From Alphaproteobacteria bacterium (lineage in GTDB: Bacteria; Pseudomonadota; Alphaproteobacteria; UBA828): a DNA stretch of 11,351 nucleotides. The first letter of the stretch is position 1; the number at the start of each line of letters is the position of its first letter. The stretch is from the NCBI GenBank assembly GCA_029937205.1, contig JAPYQV010000046.1, positions 1-11,351 on the forward strand, read 5' to 3'. Below the pieces are notes generated by a model, which was not told where the DNA came from, did no database searches, and worked only from the letters and a program-made list of their open reading frames with translations. Shown here one piece after another: positions 1 through 7,269 of the stretch. The translations under genes were made by a program, and so were the position numbers.

Positions 1-7
1 GGATGGT

Positions 8-661
8 TTAGGCAATAACCGCCGCCGCCTCGCTGCTCGTCGTCTGGTCGATCAGATCTTCACTCGCCGCGAGACAAGCGACACCACAGGAGGGGTAATC
101 GAGATTGATCGGGCAGCGCCAGCACAGCGGTGCGTGGATCGCCGGCGCACTGGCCGGCGCCAAAAGAGGCCCCAAATTCCGCCGCCGCGCGCCGCCGATC
201 GAGGTCAGCCCTTCCACCGCCAGGCTACCGCCATGCAAGCCTCGTATCACCGAGATGATATCGTGCTTGCCGCTGGCGCCGAGCGCCATGCGCATGGCGA
301 CCTCGTTGGCCTCCGAACCGGTGACGGTGAAGTTCACCACATCGAGCCCGTCGGGCAGCGTTGCCGTTATGGCTTCGGCGAAATCAATCAGTTGCGGATT
401 CGAATACCAACTATTCTCATGCAGGAAACGTCCCGCCTGTTCGCGCAGTGTTTCGGTCAGTTCCTCATGTGCGTGGCCGAGCGGCAGGCACATCATGCCC
501 GACGTAAAATCGAGATATTCATTGCCGTCGACATCAATGATGGTGCTGCCGCGCCCCTGCTCAAAAACGATGCCGGGCGCATAGCGCCAACCGAGCACAT
601 GCTCGGCATCGCGCGCGATCAAGTCTTTGTGGGCGTTCGAGAAGTTGAAATGCTTTTCCAT
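8..661 (-). CDS. Class III PLP aminotransferase, N-terminal half only (premature stop, possible pseudogene)
   Basis: This 217-residue product matches the first half of class III PLP-dependent aminotransferases, which are normally about 430-450 residues. The closest family I recognise is 2,2-dialkylglycine decarboxylase: the segment LDFTSGMMCLPLGHAH (50-65) lines up with its LDFTSGQM...LGHCH, and TGSEANEVAMRMA (114-126) is the PLP-phosphate-binding region. A Cys-rich stretch CWRCP...CGVAC (180-196) occurs in a subset of the family. The reading frame ends AAVIA-stop, exactly where relatives continue AAVIAEP. The Asp that binds the pyridine nitrogen and the Schiff-base Lys would lie beyond the stop, so the product as read cannot be a working enzyme. 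Met56 replaces the Gln52 of dialkylglycine decarboxylase, so the substrate is uncertain. The start is ATG with GGGGAA about 10 bases upstream, inside the end of the preceding lipoprotein gene, 6 bases away, which suggests translational coupling. Only seven bases lie beyond the stop, so I cannot see whether the second half survives. Confidence 0.8.
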   Translation of the reverse strand: MEKHFNFSNAHKDLIARDAEHVLGWRYAPGIVFEQGRGSTIIDVDGNEYLDFTSGMMCLPLGHAHEELTETLREQAGRFLHENSWYSNPQLIDFAEAITATLPDGLDVVNFTVTGSEANEVAMRMALGASGKHDIISVIRGLHGGSLAVEGLTSIGGARRRNLGPLLAPASAPAIHAPLCWRCPINLDYPSCGVACLAASEDLIDQTTSSEAAAVIA

Positions 662-667
662 GGTCGT

Positions 668-1141
668 CTATTCCCCGAGCGGCGAGACCTGTACGGAATC
701 ACCGTTGTCGGCATGACGCGGCGACATGGTGATGGCGACGGTAGCACCTGAAAGGGTGCGGCCCTCGATCTGAATTGTGGCAATGCGCTCGCCCTGAGAA
801 AAAGCGAGTACGCTTGATTCGGCTTGGACGCTGGTGATCAGACGCCAACCGAAACGCGGCATTTCCTGATGATAGCGGGCGAAGGCGTCGGCCGAGGATT
901 CGCCAACGCTGAATACCAGCCGGCCGGTCCAATTGTCCTGCCCGCCCAGCACCAGACTGCGCCCACTGTCGAGCCGTGCACCTTCCGGAATGGGAATGTC
1001 GGTTATGGGTTGGAAGGCAGCGCTGGTGTCCCCTTCCACCGTCACCGGCGCCGAGGTCGCGGCCAAGCGGGGGCCGCTCTCGCAGGCGGCAAGCGCCAGT
1101 ACTGTCACCGCCGCAAGGATTATCGCGAATCGCGCGCTCAT
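668..1141 (-). CDS. Putative lipoprotein of unknown function inside the hyuAB operon
   Basis: The 157-residue product begins with a basic residue and a hydrophobic run (5-19) ending in the lipobox LAAC with Cys20, so it is predicted to be a lipid-anchored periplasmic protein cleaved by signal peptidase II. Residue 21 is Glu, so I see no clear inner-membrane retention signal. After a Pro/Ala/Thr-rich linker (22-55) the rest (about 56-145) looks like a small alpha/beta domain containing VFSVGESSADAFARYHQEM and GWRLI, followed by strand-like segments. I do not recognise a named family. The gene starts 40 bases after the hyuB-like stop and ends 6 bases before the aminotransferase start, so it should be co-transcribed with both. 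A lipoprotein between two cytoplasmic enzyme genes is unexpected; it may simply be carried along in the operon. A GAGGTG motif about 12 bases upstream of the ATG is a passable ribosome binding site. Confidence 0.72.
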   Translation of the reverse strand: MSARFAIILAAVTVLALAACESGPRLAATSAPVTVEGDTSAAFQPITDIPIPEGARLDSGRSLVLGGQDNWTGRLVFSVGESSADAFARYHQEMPRFGWRLITSVQAESSVLAFSQGERIATIQIEGRTLSGATVAITMSPRHADNGDSVQVSPLGE

Positions 1142-1181
1142 GGCGAAAGCGTAACACCTCGCGGCGGAATGCTGAAAGCGA

Positions 1182-3473
1182 TTACAACATCAATTCGATA
1201 TCGCGCATCACCGGATCGCTTTCGACGGCGATTTCATTGTCGATATGGGTGCCACAGCTCGGACAATGGAAAAGACGGAAGGCGACCGCATCATCGACAA
1301 AATCCGCCGGATCGCCGACCAGAGGATTCGAATCCGAGACCGGAAGATCTTCGCGGAGACACACATCCTTGTAATTGTCCGAGAGCGGGCCGAGATCGGC
1401 GGCGCAGCGCGCGCAGGCCCAGCGCGCCGCATCGCCCGTGCCATACACAGCAATATTGTCACCCGCCGGCAGGCTCGGCTCGCCGGTATGGATGTCACGC
1501 GCGCCATTGCCGTTACCGAGGCGCTTCACGCGTGCTGCCATGATTTGCGTGCGATTTTCCTCTGTCGCCGCGGCATCCACCTGTTCGTCCGCATCGAGCA
1601 CGGCACCGAAGAGTTTCCGCGCCGCCTCGGGCGTGATGTTGAGATGCTCAAGATCATGTGCGATCAGCTCGGGGTCGCGCTGCATGGGATCGCCGAAACC
1701 CCCGCCGCCGGACCAGCGCACGGCATAAACATCTGCCGCATTCTGAGTAAAATTCTCCTGGCGCAGACCGAGTAGTACCGAATTGCCTTTGACCTCTGAG
1801 GTATCTTCGATCAGCTGCGATACGCTCATGCGCTCGAGAATATCGCTCTCTGTGATGAAGGTGTAGGCGTTGGTGGTGGACGGATAACCGCCCATCATGC
1901 CGGTCGATGTCGGGATTGCGTTGCCCGACGAGAGCGTGTCCTGCGTGATAAAGTCGGTGTTGTGCGGGATGAAGCAGCTTTCCGCCGAGAGGCCACCCCG
2001 GAACTTGCCGGCGCCGCCTGAATCCGGCAGCTCCTTGCGGTAGAGAAAGAGGAGCGGGAAAAGCTGCTCATTGTGCTCGACATTGGGCAACTGGCCGATC
2101 GGCGTGCGCGCCTGGCCACCGGTATTGATGCCATCGCCTTGCGCGAATGCGCCGATCGAGCCGCCGATCGGATCGATCAACAAATAGCCGTAGCGCTCGC
2201 CCCATTGGTCGATGCCGCGGAAAATGGTTGTCGGCCACTGGCTGGTGCCGCCGATACCCATGATATCCTGGCGCAGCTCCGGGTCGGGATAGAGCATCTT
2301 GGATATGATGTTGTAGGCCGGGTAAAGCGAGATCTCCATCGACTGGGTCGGCGCGGTCGAGACGGAGGCCGGGAAATTGGCGCAATTGAGCGTGCCCGGC
2401 ACCGGGTCAAACTCGATATGACGGAGCGCCCCGCCGACGGCAAAATATTGATCCCAGCTCAACAGTTCATTGATGGCGACCATCACCGAACCGCGCCAAC
2501 CTGAATAGGTGGCGTTCATGGCGCCGTCCTGCGGTGCGGTGCCCTCATTGTCGAAAATCAGTTTGTTGTCTTTCTTGGTCAGCGCAATCTGCACCCGATG
2601 GGTGCGGCGATCGCCCGGGCGGCAAGCTTCAATATAAGTGCGGTCGCGCCACACGCCGTCAGGAATTCTTTTCAGCTTGGCCAGGAAAGCGGCCTCGGAA
2701 TTGTCGATCACCTTCTTCATCACGCTCTTGACGGTCTTGGCGCCGTAGCGCGTGATGAGTTGCTCAATGCGTGCCTTGGCGGTCATGTTGCCGGCCAACT
2801 GGGCGCGGAAATCGAGCGCCACCATATCGGGCTTGCGCGACGAGCGCAGGTAAAGCGCCTCGATATCTCTCCGCACCACATCGTTTTCGACGATCTTCAC
2901 CGGCGGAATAAGGATGCCCTCGTCAAAGGCGCTTTCCGCCGACGGGCAGAAGCTGCCCGGCGTGATGCCGCCAATGTCATATTGATGCAGGCAATTGGTG
3001 ATCCAGCAAAACAGTTCACCCTCGTGGAACACCGGGCAGATCAGCATCACATCCATCTGATGCGCCGCCCCCACCCAGGGATCGTTGGCAAGAAACATAT
3101 CGCCCGCCGTGATGCCGGGATTGTCGGAACGGTATTCCAGTATCCACTTCACCTGCGTGTCGGTGACGCCAGACATATACTGCATATAAGGGCCGAAATA
3201 GACGAACTCGGCGTCTTCGGTGAGGATCGACGGGTTGAGGTCGAGCGCGAACATCGCCACCGGTGAGCCTGAAATGCGCTGGATCGTCGCGCCGTGCTCC
3301 TCATTGATGTTCCAGAGATTGTGGCGGATCACCTCATATGTGATGGGGTCGATATTCTCATCCCAATCACGGTGCAGTTTGAGACTCGGCGAAATGCTGA
3401 GTTCCTTCGGCGGCACGTAAGGGTTATCGATGCCGTCAAACGCGACGTCGGTGATCTGGCTGATGCGTGGCAT
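1182..3473 (-). CDS. hyuB: Hydantoinase B / acetone carboxylase alpha-type subunit with fused AcxC-like zinc-ribbon tail
   Basis: The 763-residue protein is a full-length member of the hydantoinase B/oxoprolinase family. Its size is close to the acetone carboxylase alpha subunit (about 775). Family features are the N-terminal DPITYEVIRHNLWNINEEHG (42-61), LANDPWVGAAHQMDV (128-142), the GGIGG-like region near 405-410 and GGGGFGDP (589-596). His138, Asp141 and His163 reproduce the H-x2-D and +22 His spacing I recall for the Mn(II) ligands of acetone carboxylase. The last ~85 residues (about 680-763) hold CARC (687-690) and CPSCGTHID (737-745) separated by WxC, NYK and VCLRED landmarks, which matches the small gamma subunit AcxC, normally a separate gene. 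The protein therefore looks like a natural alpha-gamma fusion. It should pair with the hyuA-like product encoded 12 bases upstream; a GGAGGG ribosome site sits 6 bases before the ATG. The substrate is unknown: ketone carboxylation is favoured by the layout, but hydantoin or oxoproline ring opening is possible. Confidence 0.93.
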   Translation of the reverse strand: MPRISQITDVAFDGIDNPYVPPKELSISPSLKLHRDWDENIDPITYEVIRHNLWNINEEHGATIQRISGSPVAMFALDLNPSILTEDAEFVYFGPYMQYMSGVTDTQVKWILEYRSDNPGITAGDMFLANDPWVGAAHQMDVMLICPVFHEGELFCWITNCLHQYDIGGITPGSFCPSAESAFDEGILIPPVKIVENDVVRRDIEALYLRSSRKPDMVALDFRAQLAGNMTAKARIEQLITRYGAKTVKSVMKKVIDNSEAAFLAKLKRIPDGVWRDRTYIEACRPGDRRTHRVQIALTKKDNKLIFDNEGTAPQDGAMNATYSGWRGSVMVAINELLSWDQYFAVGGALRHIEFDPVPGTLNCANFPASVSTAPTQSMEISLYPAYNIISKMLYPDPELRQDIMGIGGTSQWPTTIFRGIDQWGERYGYLLIDPIGGSIGAFAQGDGINTGGQARTPIGQLPNVEHNEQLFPLLFLYRKELPDSGGAGKFRGGLSAESCFIPHNTDFITQDTLSSGNAIPTSTGMMGGYPSTTNAYTFITESDILERMSVSQLIEDTSEVKGNSVLLGLRQENFTQNAADVYAVRWSGGGGFGDPMQRDPELIAHDLEHLNITPEAARKLFGAVLDADEQVDAAATEENRTQIMAARVKRLGNGNGARDIHTGEPSLPAGDNIAVYGTGDAARWACARCAADLGPLSDNYKDVCLREDLPVSDSNPLVGDPADFVDDAVAFRLFHCPSCGTHIDNEIAVESDPVMRDIELML

Positions 3474-3485
3474 ATTTCGCCCTCC

Positions 3486-5594
3486 CTAAACGGCTTCGAG
3501 CGAGAGCTCGAAATTTCCGAATGCGTCGACCGCGAGCGTTTGCCCGGGATGGACCACCACAGTGGTGTCCGCCGTTTCGACGATTGCGGGGCCGGCTACG
3601 CTATTGCCCGGCATCAATTTCTCACCCTCAAAGACAGGGGTATCCATCGTCTCACTCGATTCCGACCAGAATACCGGACGGGCCGGGCGCTTGGCACCAC
3701 TGTCGATGATTGCGCTCAAATTCTCGCTCCGCGTGAGGCGGGGTTTGGCCGTATCCGCGGCAGCGCGGCAACGATACGTGACGATCTCGAGGCGCGCACC
3801 CGGCAATGAGGCACCCTGACCGTAAAGGCGTTCATATCGCGTGACGAAGGCTTCATGCAGGCCGGGTAAATCCGCCTCGGTCAATAACGGCCCGGCGATT
3901 TCCACCTCGACCTCATTGATCTGGCCTTTGTGGCGCATATCGAGGGAGAAGCGCAATCGCTGGCGTGCCGGCGGAATATCATCCGCCGCCAGATCGGCCC
4001 GGGCGTGCGTGTCCAGTTCACCTAAGAGGCCGGTCACTTCCGCCACATCAAACGGCGAGCGCATCATGTTGACGCGGTCATGCACGTGCAGCACATCCGC
4101 CGCCGCCGCGCCAAACGCGCACCAGACGGAGGCGGTCTCGCGCTGCGGCACGATGACCTTGGCAACACCAAGCTCGCGGGCAAACACGCCGGCATGAACC
4201 GGCCCGGCGCCGCCAAAGGCAAAGAGCACGAAATCGCGCGGATCGAAGCCCTTTTGGATGGTCACCTTGCGTATCAGATCCGCCATTTGGAACTCGGCGA
4301 TCTTGACGATGCCGGCGGCTGCTTCGATCAGGCTGATATCGAGCGGATCGGCGATTTTTTTGATCGCCGCTTCCGCCGCCGCGCGGTCGAGCGAGAGCGT
4401 ACCACCGGCGAAATTCTCAGCGTCCAAATAACCGAGCAGCAGATCCGCATCTGTCACCGTCGCCACGTCGCCGCCACGGCCATAACAGGCCGGACCCGGT
4501 TCCGCACCGGCGCTTTCAGGGCCGACGCGCAACATACCGGAGGTCTCGTCGATCCATGCCTTGGAGCCGCCACCCGCGCCAATCGTTTGGATATCGACCT
4601 TGGAAAGGTAATAGGCGTATTGATGGACCAGACTGGTGTAGGAAAAGGCCGGTTTGCCATCATGGATAATACCGACATCAAAAGAGGTACCGCCCATGTC
4701 AGTGGTGATGATGTTGTCATAGCCCATCAGGCTGCCAGCATATTGCGACCCGGTGACCCCGGCGACGGGGCCGGAATCGAGTGTCAGCAGCGGCGCCGCC
4801 ATGGCGCGCTCGACCGAGATGGTGCCGCCCGCGCATTGGGTGATTTGCAACGGTTGATGATAGCCCAGGCTTTTCACGTCGCGCGCCACGCCGGCCAGAT
4901 AGCCGGTGGTGAGGGGGCCAATATAGGCATTCAGCGCCACCGCCGCGGTGCGCTCATATTCGCCCCATTTGGGCACCAGTTCGTACGAGGTCGTGACGAA
5001 CATGCCGGGCGCGATGTCGCCGATCATCTCCTTTACCCGCGCCTCGTGTGCGGGGGCCAGGAACGACCACAGGAAGCATACGGCGATGGCTTCCACCTCT
5101 TTCTCCACCAAGCGGCGGATGGCGATCTCGGCCTCCTCTTCGTTGAGTTCCACGATCACTTTGCCAAAGCAATCGACACGCTCTGAAACCCCCTCGATCA
5201 AGCGTTTGGGTATGATCGGATCGGGTTTCTTGCTTTCTGGAATGTGCACCACCAGGCGGATATCGTGCCCGGTGAGGCCGCGCGAGCCGCGCATGATGTG
5301 GATCACGTCATTATGGCCGCGCGTGGTGATCAGCCCGACCTTGGCGCCGCGCTTTTGAATAATGGCGTTGGTGCCGACCGTGGTGCCGTGGCTAAGCATG
5401 GAAATCTTGGCGCACAGCGCATCAAGTTCCAGGCCAAGCTTGGCGCCGGCGACTTTCAGGGCATCTTGCACCCCGTGGGCAAAATCATGTGGTGTGGAAG
5501 GCGCCTTGGCCGTGGTCACGGCGCCATCACCGTCGACAATCACGCAATCGGTGAAGGTGCCACCAATGTCGATGCCGCAAAGATAGGAAGCCAT
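3486..5594 (-). CDS. hyuA: Hydantoinase A / acetone carboxylase beta-type ATP-binding subunit
   Basis: The 702-residue product belongs to the hydantoinase A/oxoprolinase family, whose members use ATP to activate a substrate or bicarbonate through an actin/hexokinase-like fold. GIDIGGTFTDCVI (7-19) is the first phosphate-binding loop, the SHGTTVGTNAII segment (68-79) is a family signature, TTDMGGTSFDVGII (297-310) is the second phosphate loop, IGAGGGS (338-344) and FGGAGPVHA (460-468) follow. The C-terminal third (about 510-702) is the usual beta-rich domain ending in GPAIVETADTTVVVHPG. The length is near that of acetone carboxylase beta (about 717). The start ATG has AGGGG about 6 bases upstream. 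It is the first gene of a four-gene minus-strand operon, and its TAG stop lies 12 bases from the hyuB-like start, as expected for two subunits of one complex. No signal peptide is visible, so it is cytoplasmic. The family is certain; the reaction is not. Confidence 0.95.
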   Translation of the reverse strand: MASYLCGIDIGGTFTDCVIVDGDGAVTTAKAPSTPHDFAHGVQDALKVAGAKLGLELDALCAKISMLSHGTTVGTNAIIQKRGAKVGLITTRGHNDVIHIMRGSRGLTGHDIRLVVHIPESKKPDPIIPKRLIEGVSERVDCFGKVIVELNEEEAEIAIRRLVEKEVEAIAVCFLWSFLAPAHEARVKEMIGDIAPGMFVTTSYELVPKWGEYERTAAVALNAYIGPLTTGYLAGVARDVKSLGYHQPLQITQCAGGTISVERAMAAPLLTLDSGPVAGVTGSQYAGSLMGYDNIITTDMGGTSFDVGIIHDGKPAFSYTSLVHQYAYYLSKVDIQTIGAGGGSKAWIDETSGMLRVGPESAGAEPGPACYGRGGDVATVTDADLLLGYLDAENFAGGTLSLDRAAAEAAIKKIADPLDISLIEAAAGIVKIAEFQMADLIRKVTIQKGFDPRDFVLFAFGGAGPVHAGVFARELGVAKVIVPQRETASVWCAFGAAAADVLHVHDRVNMMRSPFDVAEVTGLLGELDTHARADLAADDIPPARQRLRFSLDMRHKGQINEVEVEIAGPLLTEADLPGLHEAFVTRYERLYGQGASLPGARLEIVTYRCRAAADTAKPRLTRSENLSAIIDSGAKRPARPVFWSESSETMDTPVFEGEKLMPGNSVAGPAIVETADTTVVVHPGQTLAVDAFGNFELSLEAV

Positions 5595-5840
5595 GCGGCA
5601 CCCCTTTCACTGTCGTTTTTTGTTTTGTTCTTCGAAGCCGCAAACACGGCGTCGCCTTTTTGCCGCATGGACGCACTCTTGTCGAGCGCGCATTGAAGTA
5701 TTATCGAATTCCGCGCCATGGTTTTATGTAAATGAGAAACCCCGCCCGGGAACCGGTCAGGTGCTTGGCAAGATCATGGGGGTGCGTCATTCTTTTTAGT
5801 CGCTGACTCTCATGAACGCGGAATAGATATACGAGAACCC
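5595..5840. promoter_or_regulatory. Divergent intergenic region between hyuA-like operon and PAS sensor remnant
   Basis: These 246 bases separate divergently oriented genes and are clearly richer in A+T than the coding flanks. They should hold the promoter of the minus-strand operon and once held that of the PAS gene. On the minus strand GATAAT (5700-5705) is a fair -10 hexamer, but no good -35 stands at the right distance. A T/G-rich tract (5614-5631) lies in the presumed hyuA leader. On the plus strand I see only weak hexamers close to the PAS start. No convincing ORF or operator palindrome was found. Confidence 0.3.
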
Positions 5841-6149
5841 ATGAGCGACCAGAAAAAAGCGAGTACAGAAAATACACAGGGGCCCGAGGGGGCTAGCCCG
5901 GAAAAACCCTCATTGCCGCGGCGCGACGAGAACCAGGGAAAGTTACTCGAGAGATCCCGCATCGGTATCTGGGAAGAAGATTGGTCGCTGATAAAGGACA
6001 TGGTCGACGACCTCAAGGATCAGGGAGTAACGGATTGGTACCGTTACTTAGAACAACATGAAGACCAATCGATCCGTGCCTATCGCCTCGCTTCGGTGAC
6101 AAGTATCAATCAGGCAGCGCTGGACATATACCGCGCACCGAGCCAGTAA
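5841..6149 (+). pseudogene. PAS-type sensor protein, 5' fragment ending at in-frame TAA
   Basis: The 102-codon fragment opens with a polar tail and then RSRIGIWEEDWSLIKDMV (34-51), the start of a PAS-like input module of a type common in alphaproteobacterial sensor kinases and cyclases. It reads into the middle of the domain (NQAALDIYRAPSQ) and stops at TAA 6147-6149. The next 1008 bases are open in the same frame, and the sequence after the stop completes the domain (IIPPEELVEFKANLVAFIEG). The second copy of this module farther on has ELYGAASAEEYLG at the aligned place, so the stop sits where Glu is expected. This points to one gene broken by a point mutation or a base-call error. The ATG lacks a strong ribosome binding site. 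The gene would have sensed a small ligand or redox signal in the cytoplasm; no transmembrane segment is visible. Confidence 0.75.
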
Positions 6150-7157
6150 GTCGCGATCGATACGACCTTTGGCAAAATAATTCCGCCGGAGGAACTGGTG
6201 GAATTTAAAGCCAATCTGGTTGCGTTCATCGAAGGCCGAACGAGTTACGAGATCGAGTCCCGGGAACTGACATACGACGATATCGAAATATCGACGCGCA
6301 GGCATGTTTCGCTTCCACCGGACCACCAAATGACCTGGTCCCGGGTGCTTTACACAATCGAGGATACCACCGAAAGCAAGCGGGTGGAGAAGTCGCTGCG
6401 CGAAAGCGAAGCGCGCTACCACGAGGTGTTTGATGATGCGCCAGCGGCACTCGGGGTCGAGGATTGGTCGGCGGTCAAGAAGATGATCGACGAGCTGGCC
6501 GATGCGGGTGTCGAGGATTGGCGCAGCTACTTCGCGGACCATCCCGATCGCGTCATGGAAGCTTACGACCTGACCGAACTGCTTCAGATCAGCAATGCGA
6601 ATCTCGAATTGTACGGCGCGGCAAGTGCCGAGGAATATCTTGGTTCAAATCAAGGGGCGCTGGTGCTGCCCGAAGAGCTTGAGGCGTTCGTCGACGTTCT
6701 GATCGACCTAATCGAAGGCAGGTGGGCCATAGACGTCACCTCGTGGGACGACAAAATGGACGGATCCAAGATCATGATCCGTACACGGGACGTTGTTCCA
6801 CCCGCCCACAGACAGGACTGGTCGCGGCTCATCTACTCCCTCGAAGACGTCACCGAGCAAAGCCGGGCGGAAGAGGCTTTGCGCAATAGCGCAGAGCGCC
6901 TGAGGACGATTACCGACAATTTGCCCGCTTTCGTGGCTTACGTTGATAGGAATGGCCGTTACCAGTTTGCCAACCATTTTTACGAAGACTGGTTCAACCG
7001 ATCGATCGATGAAATCGTTGGGTATCCTATCGAGGACGTTATCGGACCCGACAATTTTGCCGCCATTGCAGAAACGCACCGCAAAGCGCTCGGCGGCGAA
7101 ACCGTTAGAGGCGCACCGTGCCCGAGATGGCGGCGTCCCTGGCCTCGCTCTCCTTGA
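6150..7157 (+). pseudogene. PAS-type sensor protein, remainder without output domain
   Basis: This stretch continues the same frame after TAA 6147-6149 and could restart at GTG 6198. It finishes the first module, then repeats it: VEDWSAVKKMIDELADAGVEDW (about 6456-6521) through DWSRLIYSLEDVTEQSRAEE (about 6819-6878) aligns with DWSLIK...WSRVLYTIEDTTESKRVE of copy one. A third, canonical PAS_4-like domain follows (RTITDNLPAFVAYVDRNGRY to HRKALGGETV, about 6900-7107). Homology then ends abruptly; the last residues, from about 7108 to the stop at 7157, are Arg/Pro-rich low-complexity sequence. A complete protein of this type would go on to a histidine kinase, GGDEF or EAL output domain, none of which is present. 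The tail is antisense to a small minus-strand ORF whose stop falls at the same point, consistent with a deletion scar. Two independent lesions make this a pseudogene in my reading. Confidence 0.75.
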
Positions 7158-7269
7158 GCGTGACGTCGATGCCTCGTGATGTGGCGGCGCTGGCGGCGTG
7201 GCCGTGCAGCAGAGCGCCACCGATCAGGGCGAGCGAGATGAGCAAGATCGCGACAAGCTGTTTACGCAT
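7105..7269 (-). CDS. Small exported-protein ORF, 54 codons, possibly a 5' remnant of a larger gene
   Basis: An ATG-started frame of 54 codons begins MRKQLVAILLISLALIGG, a clear signal-peptide pattern with a basic start, a hydrophobic core (5-22) and likely cleavage near HAASA-A (24-29). The remaining ~25 residues, including RGIDVTLKESEARDA, are polar. A G-rich run (CGGGGGGCGG) directly precedes the ATG. The TAA stop (7105-7107) lies exactly where PAS homology of the opposite-strand gene ends, so the stop may come from foreign sequence and the true C-terminus may be lost. Tentatively, the N-terminal layout recalls the leader and linker before the caspase fold in some alphaproteobacterial peptidase C14 proteins, but nothing of the fold itself is present. 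It could alternatively be a genuine short periplasmic peptide. Confidence 0.4.
   Translation of the reverse strand: MRKQLVAILLISLALIGGALLHGHAASAATSRGIDVTLKESEARDAAISGTVRL

Noticed and set aside
4080..5186. Long plus-strand frame of 368 codons opposite the hyuA-like gene
   Set aside because: It is antisense to a clearly conserved gene, rich in Arg/His/Ala as expected of a shadow frame, with no recognisable domain.
8..6149. TAA reassigned to Glu as a genetic-code change
   Set aside because: TAA properly ends the M48 gene at full length (11294-11296), and long genes in the window contain no internal TAA, so two nonsense lesions are simpler.
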